Origin: Lineus longissimus
Taxonomy: Eukaryota > Nemertea > Pilidiophora > Heteronemertea > Lineidae
Direction of reading: 5' to 3'
DNA length: 60,000 bases
Assembly: GCF_910592395.1 (NCBI RefSeq)
Contig: NC_088308.1
Coordinates: 20,725,501 to 20,785,500, forward strand
Part shown: positions 10,405 to 22,200 of the stretch, piece after piece
How positions within the stretch are numbered: the stretch's first letter is position 1
How the letters are laid out: the number at the start of each line of letters is the position of its first letter
The notes under the pieces: model-generated
What the model was told of the DNA's origin: nothing
Databases searched by the model: none
What the model saw: the letters and a program-made list of their open reading frames with translations, nothing else
Program-made: the position numbers and the translations under genes

Positions 10405-11995
10405 GTAAGTTTTGTCGTATTTTAAAAAAATTAATTACATGTACAAGAACACACTTGTATCTAGAGCAGAGTTCGATCAAATGTTTCTTTTGTATGTATA
10501 TATGTTTGTTGGATACGTAGCGATTTATCATATGTAGAAATGTACATAGAAGCTACCGGTGATAGATCCGTAAAAACCAAAATCTACTTATATCATTCAC
10601 GTTAATAAATACAGTAGAAGCCTTTACGTCAATCACTGCCGCATGGCTTCACACTTGAGAATCTGAATGTTTTTGTAGTTGTAAGTTCCTTGGTTCTCTG
10701 ACTTAGGCATGACATTGATACATTTATGATCAGTCATATCGGCCGGTTCAGTCGGTCCGAAACCAGGTGATTACCCCTTTCGCTTGATCAAAAACAAACA
10801 ACTCACTTTTTGATAAATTGGACATTACACAACCAATGACGCTACAGCGTTCGACTGAACTTTTACCAGGAGAGACCGTTATATGATCAAAGATTTGATA
10901 TCAACAACACAATAACAGTAGAGGTTGTCACCCGACTCATAATTTACACTCCATCTCGGTGGCTAGGACATGGCCATCGTGTCTCTACAGCGTCCACTTG
11001 GCGACTTACCCGACTCCATTCCGTACTCATCCAATAATCCTGTATAATCCTTATTCATAATCACAATTCTATGATTGATCACAAGGATTATATCAGTGAT
11101 CCTTAATCTACGAGAAAAATTGTTTGAATAATATCTCCAGCAGTCACGGCGGTTATCAGCTCAGACGCGCGAACTGGCAGCATTTTTTTGTCTCCTATAA
11201 AAATGACACCTGGTCGTTGGTCACAAATCATTGCGCGGAAAAAAGTAAAGCTCAACGAGCGGGAATATCTTGACAGGTAATTTTATCTGTCGAGTGTCAT
11301 TTTTTACAGAAGGAGATATTGGTCCATTGATGAAAAAATACGAAAATATCTTGGTTTCAGTGGACCGACCAGGTGGTATACGTATGGGGCCGTTCACACT
11401 ACGAGCGCAGCAATTGCTTATCAATTAATGAACACTTACATATGTACATGAACTAAGCATGTCTAATACTGATAATTCCAGTTACATATTTCGATTTCGA
11501 TGTATGCTCTGGCTCAATGCGAAAATCATCACATATCATGAATGCCTTCTGGCTGGGCACTCCATTAAAAATGCCCGGAGTATTCTAATATGATGCATTG
11601 CTTCAAGATGACGATGGCTGCCGGGCACTGCACTCCGGATTGTCTATTAAAGAATTGAGAATACAGGATTGAAATTAATAAGTTCTATTCCAATTATTTC
11701 CTGGCAGGGAGATGGATTCTGCTTTAGACAGGTACGATTGTTTTATCATTCCGGTTGCTGGCGCACATATATTCTAAGAACACTGTTTGCTTCAATCATA
11801 AAGTGCATTATAACTCTGACATTACCCTTGTTTCTTCCTAGTCTCCTTTCCCGTCTCTGCCTTGACTGTACGTGACAGTAACAGTAACAAAGGAGCAACT
11901 CTCCTTGCCTTCATCCACAATCAATACTCCTGCCTACAAGTGGCAGACAATCCATGCTCGAGCCTTTGCTTGTCTTTACAAGTGTTTCCTTTCAG
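10405..11995 (+). other. Intron 2, 1.6 kb
   Basis: Bounded by GTAAGT and the strong acceptor GTTTCCTTTCAG. It contains an imperfect hairpin (ATAATCCTT at 11044-11052 against AAGGATTAT at 11083-11091) and a possible 24-nt cassette exon at 11708-11731. Nothing else is recognised. Confidence 0.5.
11708..11731 (+). CDS. Possible 24-nt cassette microexon
   Basis: Flanked by an acceptor (AATTATTTCCTGGCAG) and a donor (GACAG|GTACGA). Its length is divisible by three and, in the phase set by exon 2, it stays open and would insert eight residues (after the split Arg codon: EMDSALD) without disturbing exon 3. This could be a real alternative microexon or a chance pair of splice signals; only RNA data can decide. 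Confidence 0.25.
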
Positions 11996-12109
11996 ATTGG
12001 TAGATTGGGGAGTTTGCCGATGGCGCTTAGTTCTCGTTATTATGTGGTTCGAGAAGTGTCATAGACGCTACGAGATGGTGCAGATTGGGTTCAGGGTTAG
12101 CCATCCACA
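11996..12109 (+). CDS. Coding exon 3 of the unrecognised gene
   Basis: A long pyrimidine tract ends in TTTCCTTTCAG, and the exon ends at CCACA|GTAAGTGG; 114 nt, phase 2 at both ends. Joined to exon 2 it continues the reading frame without a stop, completing an Arg codon and adding 37 codons that include WGVCRWRL, a short hydrophobic strand LVLVIMWF, and RRYEMVQIGF. The alternation of aromatic and basic residues looks like a beta-rich domain, but I recognise no family. Support is the combination of strong splice sites, matching phase and protein-like composition; no homology was tested. An upstream continuation of this open frame (from 11862) has no ATG and crosses the acceptor, so it is excluded. 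Confidence 0.6.
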
Positions 12110-12730
12110 GTAAGTGGACATAGTGGCCTGTCAGTTCTTACGCCACAAGGTTTAAGAGATGGTTTCTGTCACGTTAGAATAAAGATAACACAATGGCATG
12201 ATCGCAAAATGTAAAGAGGTATTAAGCAAAAGCCTTAAAATCTTGCTTCTTTATTCATAATGACCGAGCAGTAACGATTATAACTAACTAATGCTGGCGA
12301 ACGTATGGAAATGCGCAAAATGGAAATCCACTTCCCAACTGTCACCGTGGATGATCTATGCGAAATTCCCAATAGACTGGCTTCTATGACCGAGTAGTTA
12401 GTCCAATGTATCTGACAAGTCCACATAATGCCACAAAAAAGCCAAATACATGTTTGCCTTACTAACGTGACTAATGTATTGCTCGCACCACAATGCTCGC
12501 CTAGCATTAAATAGGGAGCCTAATTGAGTAAGTGCCACAGTCATCTAGAAGAAATTGCTGTTCCGCAAGAAAGGAAGGAATGTAATGAAATGTTCAACGG
12601 CTGTATCCTTAGGGTGGAAAGACCATAAATCAACGCTGATAATTTTTTTCACGGCGAAGGAACGTTGACATAATAATTGCGGAGCTATATGAAGAGGTGG
12701 TATGATGCTACTTGCCTTCACAATGTCCAG
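12110..12730 (+). other. Intron 3, 0.6 kb
   Basis: Between the GTAAGTGG donor and the proposed acceptor CAATGTCCAG. No other feature recognised. The acceptor has only a modest pyrimidine tract (ACTTGCCTTCAC), which limits confidence in the terminal exon. Confidence 0.4.
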
Positions 12731-12779
12731 TTACGAACTGGAGGTGGTACTTCGAATTACAGTAATTCCAGACTTATAA
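12731..12779 (+). CDS. Probable terminal coding exon with stop
   Basis: From acceptor CAATGTCCAG, in the phase set by exon 3, the frame completes a His codon, reads 15 more codons (YELEVVLRITVIPDL) and stops at TAA 12777-12779. With either first exon the product would be about 174 residues. A canonical variant polyadenylation signal ATTAAA lies 62 nt after the stop (12841-12846), followed by T-rich sequence near 12890-12905. The acceptor is not strong and the exon is short, so another 3' end further downstream is possible. Confidence 0.45.
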
Positions 12780-12840
12780 TCAAAATATCGAAAATGAGAT
12801 TCATACCTGCCTTGAGCTGTATTTAGGTTGGTTTTATTTC

Positions 12841-12846
12841 ATTAAA
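12841..12846 (+). terminator. Candidate polyadenylation signal ATTAAA
   Basis: ATTAAA 62 nt downstream of the proposed stop, with a T-rich tract (TCTTGTTTTTCTC) about 45 bases further on. Position fits a short 3' untranslated region for the gene above. The motif alone is frequent by chance in AT-rich DNA. Confidence 0.35.
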
Positions 12847-14630
12847 ACAAAACGAATTCCCAATTCAAAACATATCCTTCAGTCAATTTAGTCTTGTTTT
12901 TCTCTAACAAAGCAACAAGGAAGCAACGCTAGCCTACCAAATACTATATTTGGTCCATTATTGAGTGTTTCAAGCGTCTTGAATATCTTGCACAAACCGT
13001 ATTATCACTCTATAATGTTGCCATTCTAATTAAATAATCTCAACCTAAATACAGGCATAAATTCTCATTCTTGGACATTCCGATAAGTGTGGAATAACTG
13101 TAATTCGACTGAAGTACCTGGTGACCATTCTTGCCTCACTGGAGAATTCTTAATTCTATCATCGATATCGAGGCAAGGATTTATAACTTGAGATTCACAG
13201 CATACACAGATAAATGCGGCGAGCCTTCTACTGTTTCATGCTATCCTCTGCATCAAAGGACATATACCACTGCTTCTCAGGCTATAATACATTTCAGCAT
13301 CCCGAGATATTTTATTGTAAGATTATGCGGCGTACATGTATAGAGCCGGCCTCGGAGCCATCAAATGCACGAGAGCCCCATCAAGCATAAGATAGATTAA
13401 ACCTGATCGCGGCAATAAAGAAGGAGAGAGAAGCAGTCTGTGATGAATTCTCCATCAGAAACTGCTGACTATAGCTTAAAACGTATATTACGTACACGCT
13501 AGCGCGCCCGAGTAAGCCATTTTTACGCCAGCACGATCTAGTATTAAGTCATTCATTTGATGTAGTACGGGTGAATGTGCAAAGTGGGTGTGTCCATTGG
13601 TGACCATTTCGGAATGGTGTATTTGGCAGGTTATAATGGCGTATTTCAATATCATGTATTGAATCAAACATTTTGTACAATATGGAAGTCAAGAAGGGGT
13701 CTGCTAGCATCATTAAGGTCTTTGTTTTATCTTGAAACGCTCACAATTTGAGACAATAACTATATATCTGTGCATAAACACATATGGCTCCAAGTTCATA
13801 TACACATGTTTGCTTTCTTTCCCTCATTAGTATCAGGAAAACTGCACACGATGAATATTATTTTGTCCTCATTTTAGTAGAATGCCCCAGGTAAGATAAC
13901 ATTGCTTGTTTCATCCTGTTCTATATTTCGCCCACGCAATGCATTTGGAACTATGTTGGTTACCTTCCGGCAGTTAAGTTAGATGAATCAAAAACTCCAT
14001 AAAAGCGCATTGTACCTTTTGATTAAAAACCCCTCATAGTTGTTAACGATATATTTGCTTTTGTCTTAGTCCCTAGTGGATATTGGTTATCATATTTGAA
14101 TTCCTGATGGAAAGGCATTGTCACAATTTAAATTTTTGATGATAATGCATTCCAAAGGTTAGCCCAGATTCGTCATGTCGTTGCTAATGTAATCTAATCG
14201 CGAGCGACGGGAGCTAATCAATAGACTGAGTAGAATTGATGGAACCTCGCCTTCGATTACCTAGATTATCACACGGAAGTGTTTGTTACCTATGAATGTT
14301 TCATTGGATGGGATGGGGCTGCCAGTTTAGTGACAGAGCAAATAATGTTCTGAGCTGCAAACTTTGGGCCGTATATGGTCGTTAAGAACAAGGATTTTTA
14401 GATATCAAATATAAGCAGTACTTCTGAGGGCTAACAACCCAATTCCTTAACTGAACCCGGTAACCACAAAAAAATAAGGAAGTTACCTACATGGCGTTCT
14501 ATAAATTGGCGTTATCTTCTTCTGTTAAGCCAAATAAATCAATAGGCCAAGTTATGGTTAACGCTTTGAATGACTTACTTGTTTTGAAATAACCAGTCGC
14601 TTGACTAATTATTTGATGCTGTGTGGTCAA

Positions 14631-14678
14631 ACGAAGAAGAAAAAGAACTAAAGAAGAAGAAGAAGAAGAAGAAATAAA
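14631..14678 (+). repeat. AAG trinucleotide simple repeat
   Basis: Imperfect (AAG)n with about seven uninterrupted GAA/AAG units in the middle. On the minus strand it gives a run of Ser codons in a chance open frame. Confidence 0.85.
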
Positions 14679-16963
14679 GAGTAAGAATAATTTTCCTTTG
14701 CTTCCGAATGTACCAGTATGGTTAGACGACATGATTGTTCAAAACCTGGTTTTTTCTTTGAGAAATACCACTGGGAAGAATGTAGACTGAAAATGGATAA
14801 ACGTAAACGAATACGCAAGAAAAAGTATCTCTTTCAATAGATATGTAACCCATGTTGATCTCAAGACCTAGGGCAAAATATAGATTGCGAGCGTGTGAAA
14901 TACGAGCACTCATCTATCAAGTGGTAAACCGAAGCATTCTGTTGACTCTGATGCCATGGTTTCAACTTGGTATGAAAGCCTCAAGCCATCTCAAGCAATC
15001 CTATTGGACCTTGTCGCCTAGCTGGACGCTTATTGATTCTGGTCTTCAGGAAAGTCAAGCTGAGGACAGTAATTACACCCTATAGACGAATCTCTTTATT
15101 GTTGTTAAAAACCTCGAGCTCTACGTGGGTGGCTTATGGATGAAATATGCAGCAACTTGTTGTTCTTGGTTCAGCTGTGATGTGCTTGAGTTCAGAAGGT
15201 CTAAAAGTTTTAATTGGTATGGATTTATAAAGCAATAGCTATTTCTTTGTTGGTAGGTCTGCTGGAGGCAACTTTTAATCAAATGGTTACTGTGCTTGTG
15301 CAAAGAATGATTTCTTTGAAAGAAAATTTAACGAAATGAAAGATATTATTTCATTGTAAGCATGGTCTCATTCAATCCAAGATCAAATCACACGACTTCA
15401 ACTCCATCCCTGAAACTTGTTTAATATCTAACCTTTCTTTTTTCGACCAATTTTTAATGTCCTTGACTTTTCATCATGAGGTCAATTTAACATGACGTTT
15501 GTTAGTGCTTTTGCTGAATTTAGAGTTAGAAGGTTAAGGCTGTTTACAAGGGTCATGAGCATGACAAAAAGCTTCATTTTGACTGACCTTGAACTCGTTA
15601 TCAATTTATTTTTGATAACGTTGAACGAGCCACCATTGAGCCTTTATACACCACAAGTGCATACATGTACTGTACATGCAGTGCATTCATATCAAATCAG
15701 ATTTCTATTTGCACTGTTTTTAATTTCTCCATTGTATGCATGAGCACAATCTCGTTCACATAAGCAGTTGTTTACATTTAACATAATGATGCACTAATGC
15801 ACTGGAAGAAGATTTCAATGGCAATCAAGTTATGTCCAATAGAACTGTTAATGAACACTCGTGCGTCGAGTGAGGATGAGTTGAAGGGCTAATAAGTATG
15901 GTATTAGATCAATACATTCCTACCTAAGTGCATTACTGCATTAATACAGATACGTTATCTCTGTGATGTGCTAATTTATTTGACATGAATTGACACTGAC
16001 GGATACAACACTGATAGTGTCAAGGAGAATTTGAGATATATTACGTGAATCCACCTGAATGTCTTCTGGAACGCACCAATGAAAAAGGTTTCTTTTTATG
16101 TCGTTACTCAGTAAAAACATACCAAAGCTGACATCCACATGGTAATGTTCCCTATTAGAACTCGACAACTATAATGCAATCGAGTAGCTTACAGCCGTTT
16201 CTTGTCCCGTCTCTCTATTTGTAATAAGCTGTCACTGTTATTTTTGGCTGAGCAGCAGATATGGTGACAGCTAATGTAACTTCGAATCTTAGAAGACTGA
16301 GAAAGCTTTAGTGCGATTGTAAAGCTTGTAGCTAGCTTGCTATACTGTACATTCGTGCGCCTTTCGAAGAGATGGATGCGTATTATGTACATATATAGGC
16401 CATACAGGACGAGAACACAGTTGAATACCTGATATTCAGCTTTATCATTGAGAGAGTAATAGTTGTAATAAAGTAAAAGACCCATCGGACTCATTGTGGT
16501 TGTTGAAATTGAGGGGTGAAAGGAAGTACATTACACCCTCTAAAAAATTTTGGAGAAAAAAAAAGGTTGGGGGTGTCATTTTTGGCTCATAACCATTGCA
16601 TTTTTATATTCATTTGATTGGTCACCGTGAATCGACAGATTTGAATTCCATTTGCGACGGAAATTATGGATTTTAAGCTAGTCATTTGTTTGTTTTTGTA
16701 CTGTCTTTGCAAAGCATGTTGGTGTGGTTCTGCTCTTACACTACAGAATAATACCAGTAAAGATTCCAATCACGACTTGACCGCTTTTCCTACCTGTGTT
16801 GGCATTAAGGATCAAAGTTAACCAAATAAACCTATTAATCATTGCTTCTCGCAAGGGACATCATCAGTGGAAAGGATATCTTTCATCATCAAAATCCTTT
16901 ATTTGCACCCCTTAATCGACATCGCTTTCTTTAGGTATCGGTAATCAAAATCTTGTCATTCGC

Positions 16964-16979
16964 CGTTACCATGGTAACG
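16964..16979. promoter_or_regulatory. Perfect 16-bp palindrome matching the RFX X-box
   Basis: CGTTACCATGGTAACG. Its core GTTACCATGGTAAC fits the RFX consensus GTNRCC-N(0-3)-RGYAAC on both strands. RFX factors are known regulators of ciliary genes in animals. No adjacent gene is visible, so a regulatory role is inference. Confidence 0.4.
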
Positions 16980-18919
16980 TAGCGTTCATGAGCGACGCGC
17001 TGCTGAAACCAACTAGGGAACGCTAGTCGGACCAAACCATCATTTATTTTTATAAATGTGTTTTCCTCTGAGTGATCATGTTGTTTTGTGGTAAAATGAC
17101 AGAATCACTAGTTTCTATTCATGAACATGTCTTAACCACAAATTAAATCGGAGGCTTACCCAAATAACCATCAGTTATGAGGAGCATTTTAACATCTACT
17201 TGGCTTGTCTGAAAGATGTTAGCTCACACGTAATAACTACAGTTTTTGCATGCCGCATGCAGTCAGCTAATACCGGCTTATTTATCACACGCTTAACTCA
17301 TCTGATCATAAAAATCTGGTATCGTCGGCAGTTTTTGTTGCCGGATTACGCTGTTCTTTACTGAATGTATTCAGCGTCACGTCGTCTGAGAAGCATAAAA
17401 AGGCAGTTTCTAGCGTGGTGTTTGAAAAACCAATGAATCTCAGTGACTTGGATGCAAAATAAGGTTCGCAGCACGTAGTTTCGGTCATTAGTATTTCTGA
17501 TTTAAACCATTCTCCCCTAATATTAGACCCACTGACATGGACTGAAATAATGTAGCCGCGTCAATTATGCGCCTGTGTTGAAGGACATTTTACTTCAATA
17601 TACAGAATTTCATTACTACCGTATCCTTATTGTATTTAAATACATGATCATGAAAATGTGACATGCTTACTATTACCATTCTTAACTGCTGGTTCTTCAA
17701 TCAATGTATTCTGGCATAGGAAAGTTTTCTAAGATTATCAACATCCTTAGCACTATAGGTACTGTCCTGAATTCTCTAGCCCAGAATTTTGATTTGAAAT
17801 CAAATGCTGCCCAGAGATCACAATGTCATGACGATTCTGTTCTCATTGGTCTAGATTGGATTTCACAAACTGTTGTTTCGATTGTTAGATAGGTATGTAG
17901 TTCAAATTGCATTAAGAAGGTATCGCCACTTTGCTTAACGCTTAACATTTTCTTGGAGAAATCATTTCTCTGAGCCCTTTTCATTCTGGCGTTTTGTAGT
18001 TTTCGCATTGCTATATCAGTGTCTTCTACATCAAGGTACTGATTGATAGTCATTAGATATACAAAATAACCTCATCACACAACCAGAATGTCACAGTTCC
18101 CTGACCTTTCTCAGTTATAGAACTTAGAGCAGTGTCAGAAAATAGGATATTTCCCTCCGTTCATGCTATTTGAAACAAACTCTTGATCTCAAAATCAAGC
18201 CCACCAACCTCATCTCACCGTAACCCAACATCCATCTTCAGTTAGACCCTGGTAATCTTTTCGTAATTGCTCCGGGTCGTGCTTCATCTTGCTATGTTGA
18301 AGGAGAACTAGGTGTTTCAGAATATATGTCACACTTTTTATTTCGAAGTTCAGATAATAAAAAAACGACTCAAGTATTTAGTATGTAACTGAACCCCAAA
18401 AATTAGATTTCTAAAGATAATATTATGTTACAAAAGTTTCGGATTAATACAGCCAATCAGATCGAGGATTTTTCTCTGATTTCAATGTCGCTGTCATCAG
18501 CTAGAAATGTGGAAAAAGTTTGCATGAAATAAACTTTCCGAGGACAACTTGTCGTTTGTGGATATTTTGGCCATCATGAAATTTAAGATATATTAAGAGT
18601 CAAAAGTGTTAGATATTTTCTAAAAACACCCAGTACATGTTCCGATTTCGTTCTGCCATGTCAGGGATTTGTCCAATAATGCGACACGTTAGTTCAATTG
18701 AGCAAATGGACTCATTTCGTCGTGTCGATAGTGTGGTCGTCTCGTCTTCAGATATATCTGGCAGGGGATTGAGCGGTGCTGTCAATAAAGATGCAACTAC
18801 AGAAACTTGATTAGAAAGACACCGTGCGTTATCTTTGGTACTCCTGTGTTTTTGCTTTTAGATTTCTGGTAGATACAGAGTTGTCAGTAGTTGAGAGTAA
18901 ATATGCCACAGGACGTGTA

Positions 18920-19236
18920 CTATGGGCGGTTATTTCCGCATAAATAGAGGTTGTCTCAAATAGACATTTTATGTCGTGTTATGACTCGAATAGACGTTTG
19001 GTGGCGCTCGTTTTAACGGAGACGTACCTGAAATAAACATATTGTGTCGTATCTCAAATAGACATACACTCAAATAGACGTTTGGTGGCGCTCGTATCTC
19101 AAATAAAGCGCCACCAAACGTCTATTTGAGTGTATGTCTATTTGAAAAGCGCCACCAAACGTCTATTCGAGTCATAACACGACATAAAATGTCTATTTGA
19201 GACAACCTCTATTTATGCGGAAATAACCGCCCATAG
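18920..19236. mobile_element. Nested foldback element with perfect 89-bp arms
   Basis: Left arm 18920-19008 and right arm 19148-19236 are exact reverse complements over 89 bp by my base-by-base comparison. Between them a second perfect pair, 19054-19092 and 19107-19145 (39 bp each), encloses a 14-nt loop. The element begins CTATGGGCGG and ends CCGCCCATAG. Both sides carry TGTA (18916-18919 and 19237-19240), a likely 4-bp target duplication. The motif AATAGACGTTTGGTGGCGCT occurs twice in each orientation (with one base of variation before it), and the shorter unit TC(A/G)AATAGAC eight times in all. No coding capacity, so it is non-autonomous; the superfamily is not assignable from these ends. 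Confidence 0.85.
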
Positions 19237-22200
19237 TGTACTATATAGCCCAATGTGCTGGCCAGGCGAAGATTTTTTAACCAGAGCTAACGCACCTAAA
19301 ACTCAAACATTCACTGTCTCCTAGTTATTTTCATACTCATGAACTCAGTAATAGTGTCTGTCTAAAAACAATAAAAAAAATATTTAAATCTCAAGAAATC
19401 TCATGCAGCTACTTATCGCTTGGTGTACATGTGAATAAAAAACGGGTACAATTAGTTGTCAAAATGTACACCGAATTTTGTTGAAGTTAAGCTAAAAGTG
19501 TATTCTGCTGCCTTATAATCATGTCAAGGGGGTGATGTTGTAATTTTCGCAGGGTAATTGTCAACTTGTACTGTGAAGGAATTCTGTAGTTGAAGCAATA
19601 TGCTTGGTTGGTACATTTATGTACATGGCGAAATATTCCATATTGTCTTTAAAGCGGATCAATGTTGCATACCAAGTGGCATTACGATTCATTTCGTGCA
19701 GATGCATGAACGAGAAGAAGATGAAGACAAATGCTTCAGAAGAGATCTATGATGAACTTGAAAAAACTTAGCAGTATAGAAAAACAACTTCATGAAAAGT
19801 ATCGTTTTGGCACAACCAAAACCAACTTATACTGTATCAATATCCTAAACACCGGAGAACGGTTTTGCTGCTCACTCTAATCTCGAGTAAGATGTCGTTG
19901 TGCGATTTTTCTTACCATTCTTTCTCAGATCACCGTATCGATTTCCTTACATGTACCTTTCTAACTATCAAGAGGAGGTCTTCGAAAATAAATTACATGT
20001 AGCCAACGTCTTCAACAAATAATGGTATCGGAATCCCGTCATCCTGACATAACCAGCGATTTTCAATGTACTCCGCCTCTCGATATTTCAATTTGTATAC
20101 GAGGCAGGAGTATCAAAAACCTGATCTCAGGATGGAATCCCGTTGGCGCTCTTAGATTTGTCCTTGATGGAGATTTTTTTGTGTGTAAAATCACCAGATG
20201 AACAAGGCAAACGTACCGGGATGGTTCCGCGTACTCAGGTGCACGGGATACATTCTCTATCATTCTGCCCATGACTCTACAGGGAGTTCTCTAACGCTGT
20301 CTATCATTCAAGCAGGCTCTTCGGGGATAGTTTTAGAACAGTAAATTGTCTAGTCGTACGCTGTAGTTTTTCGGATGAGATTGCTGTTGATATCAGTACA
20401 GTGCGGAATACACTGCTGTAGGTTACTGGAACAACCATGAATACGAGTCAGTTGGCTTGGCGAGCATTGGGCTGGCACAGCTGAGGCGTATTCTAAAAAT
20501 GTTCGTGTCCAGTGAATTTCACATTTCTTTTTCTATGACTGCATGGATTGAGCATTCTCAATGGATTGATCATTTTCAACTTAGCCATTTTTCTACATGT
20601 TGAGAAGACATACATACAGATGTGAGAAGGCGTAAAGACCTAAAAATGGGCCTTGGCGATTTTAAAAACAGTATGAGAAAATTTATATAAAATATATCAT
20701 AACCTACATGCTGTACAAAGCTATCGTCATTTCCAGAGGATGACGATGCAGCCGGGTGATATGTGCATGTCAACGACTTTATAGTTGATAGTTGAAGTCT
20801 ATATATACTAGATCATAAATTCCAATGCAAGTTTACACCTATGTGATAGCTCATTTGTCACAGATTTGGCAATCACGTTTTATTTATGTCACGTATTATC
20901 TTCTCTTTTTTGGTAAGCATTTCATAGATCAATTTTTGACTTCTGCGGTAAGGCATTTTTCAATTTTCTTACCTATTACCTCTCGCCACTTTAGACCTCA
21001 TACCCAAATAACTTCTTCAAATAATGAAATGGCTTTAGCTTGGGATAATTCGTTGCAAGGGTCACTGCCCCATGGTACTCTCATGGTGTTATGTTCTCCA
21101 TCAGTATTGAGTTTGAATCAAGCCATCCCGTATAAGATTACAATATCATTCCATTTTCTGACTTCTACAACGTTAGCGTGACAAACAGTCTGGATGGTGG
21201 AGATGTAATCCTGTTTTGCCCGAACATGATACCTTCATTGATACTGAAGGTCGTTCTTGAAAATATCCCTGAAGAAATTCTGTTCCCTTGGTATGGGTAC
21301 GAAGAATGGCCATAGTAGAAATGGAAATGATCAGAATCGAAAAAAAGAAGAGGAAAAATAATTCGGTGCTTTAGCTTCTAGAAAACTTGAATTTGTAACC
21401 ATCCCTTGCTCCATACACCACTTGCATTGGGTATTGATCAAGTCAGGGAAGTGGTTTACACCAAATCTCTCAAAGAAATCGTACAAGCTAACACAGCATT
21501 TGAGACTTAATTTGAATCTCAGTTTAAACCATCAATCATCAAGTAATGGCCTGTGCGACACTCGTTTGATCAAGCGAAAACCGATGTTCTATGTAGGCAG
21601 GATGAACTTTCGGGAAAAGATTCGAATTTAGGACTGGGAAGCACGTACAGCATGTAACCTCGGCACCCGTTTTGAAGATCTTAGAAGAAGGAATAGAATA
21701 TTAGGTTCTAAAATATGTTATCAGCTTAGTTCAACCAAAGGAGGCCTAATTTCCATGGCTTTTGGACAAGATAGAGATATCTTGATTATTGTTGCTGTTA
21801 GGAGACGTAATCGAAGCCTTTTCTTGAGATATATATATAACATGTATAACTAGCTTTTCATCGCGCTACAAAGTATCTCGAAAGATACTCTCCTAAGATG
21901 CTTTGAACATCCTTGAGCACACAATACGACGCGTTTCGAAAACAATCACTCCAGCCGATCCATTTAGCACATCATTGCACAGCGTGATGAAGTAGGCGAT
22001 GATCGAATGCACATACCCTTCAGTATTGTTCCGTGTGCAGAGTCCACGGATACGTCTTGAGATGGATCCCTATTGATTCCACATGATCAGTGAATGAGGC
22101 GCATTCAGATGAAGATGCGGTCACATTTTTCCTGAGCGGCCATGCTGCGCAGTAATTTGTTTCCGCCATTAGTTCGGTCAATAATCGGTCAATTTCAATA

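Larger units (their letters stand above)
12870..18919. other. Non-coding stretch, no gene seen
   Basis: About 6 kb without a supportable exon. It holds a purine AAG run (14631-14678), a 13-nt microexon-like sequence with good splice signals (TCCTCATTTTAG | 13 nt ending CCCCAG | GTAAGATA, exon 13878-13890), another good splice pair at 13281-13316 that fits no known phase, an RFX-type palindrome (16964-16979) and two TACATGTA sites. Short open frames show no family signature. Confidence 0.5.

Noticed and set aside
12500-12531. Alternative exon ending GTAAGTGC after exon 3
   Set aside because: It meets an in-frame stop after three codons in the phase set by exon 3.
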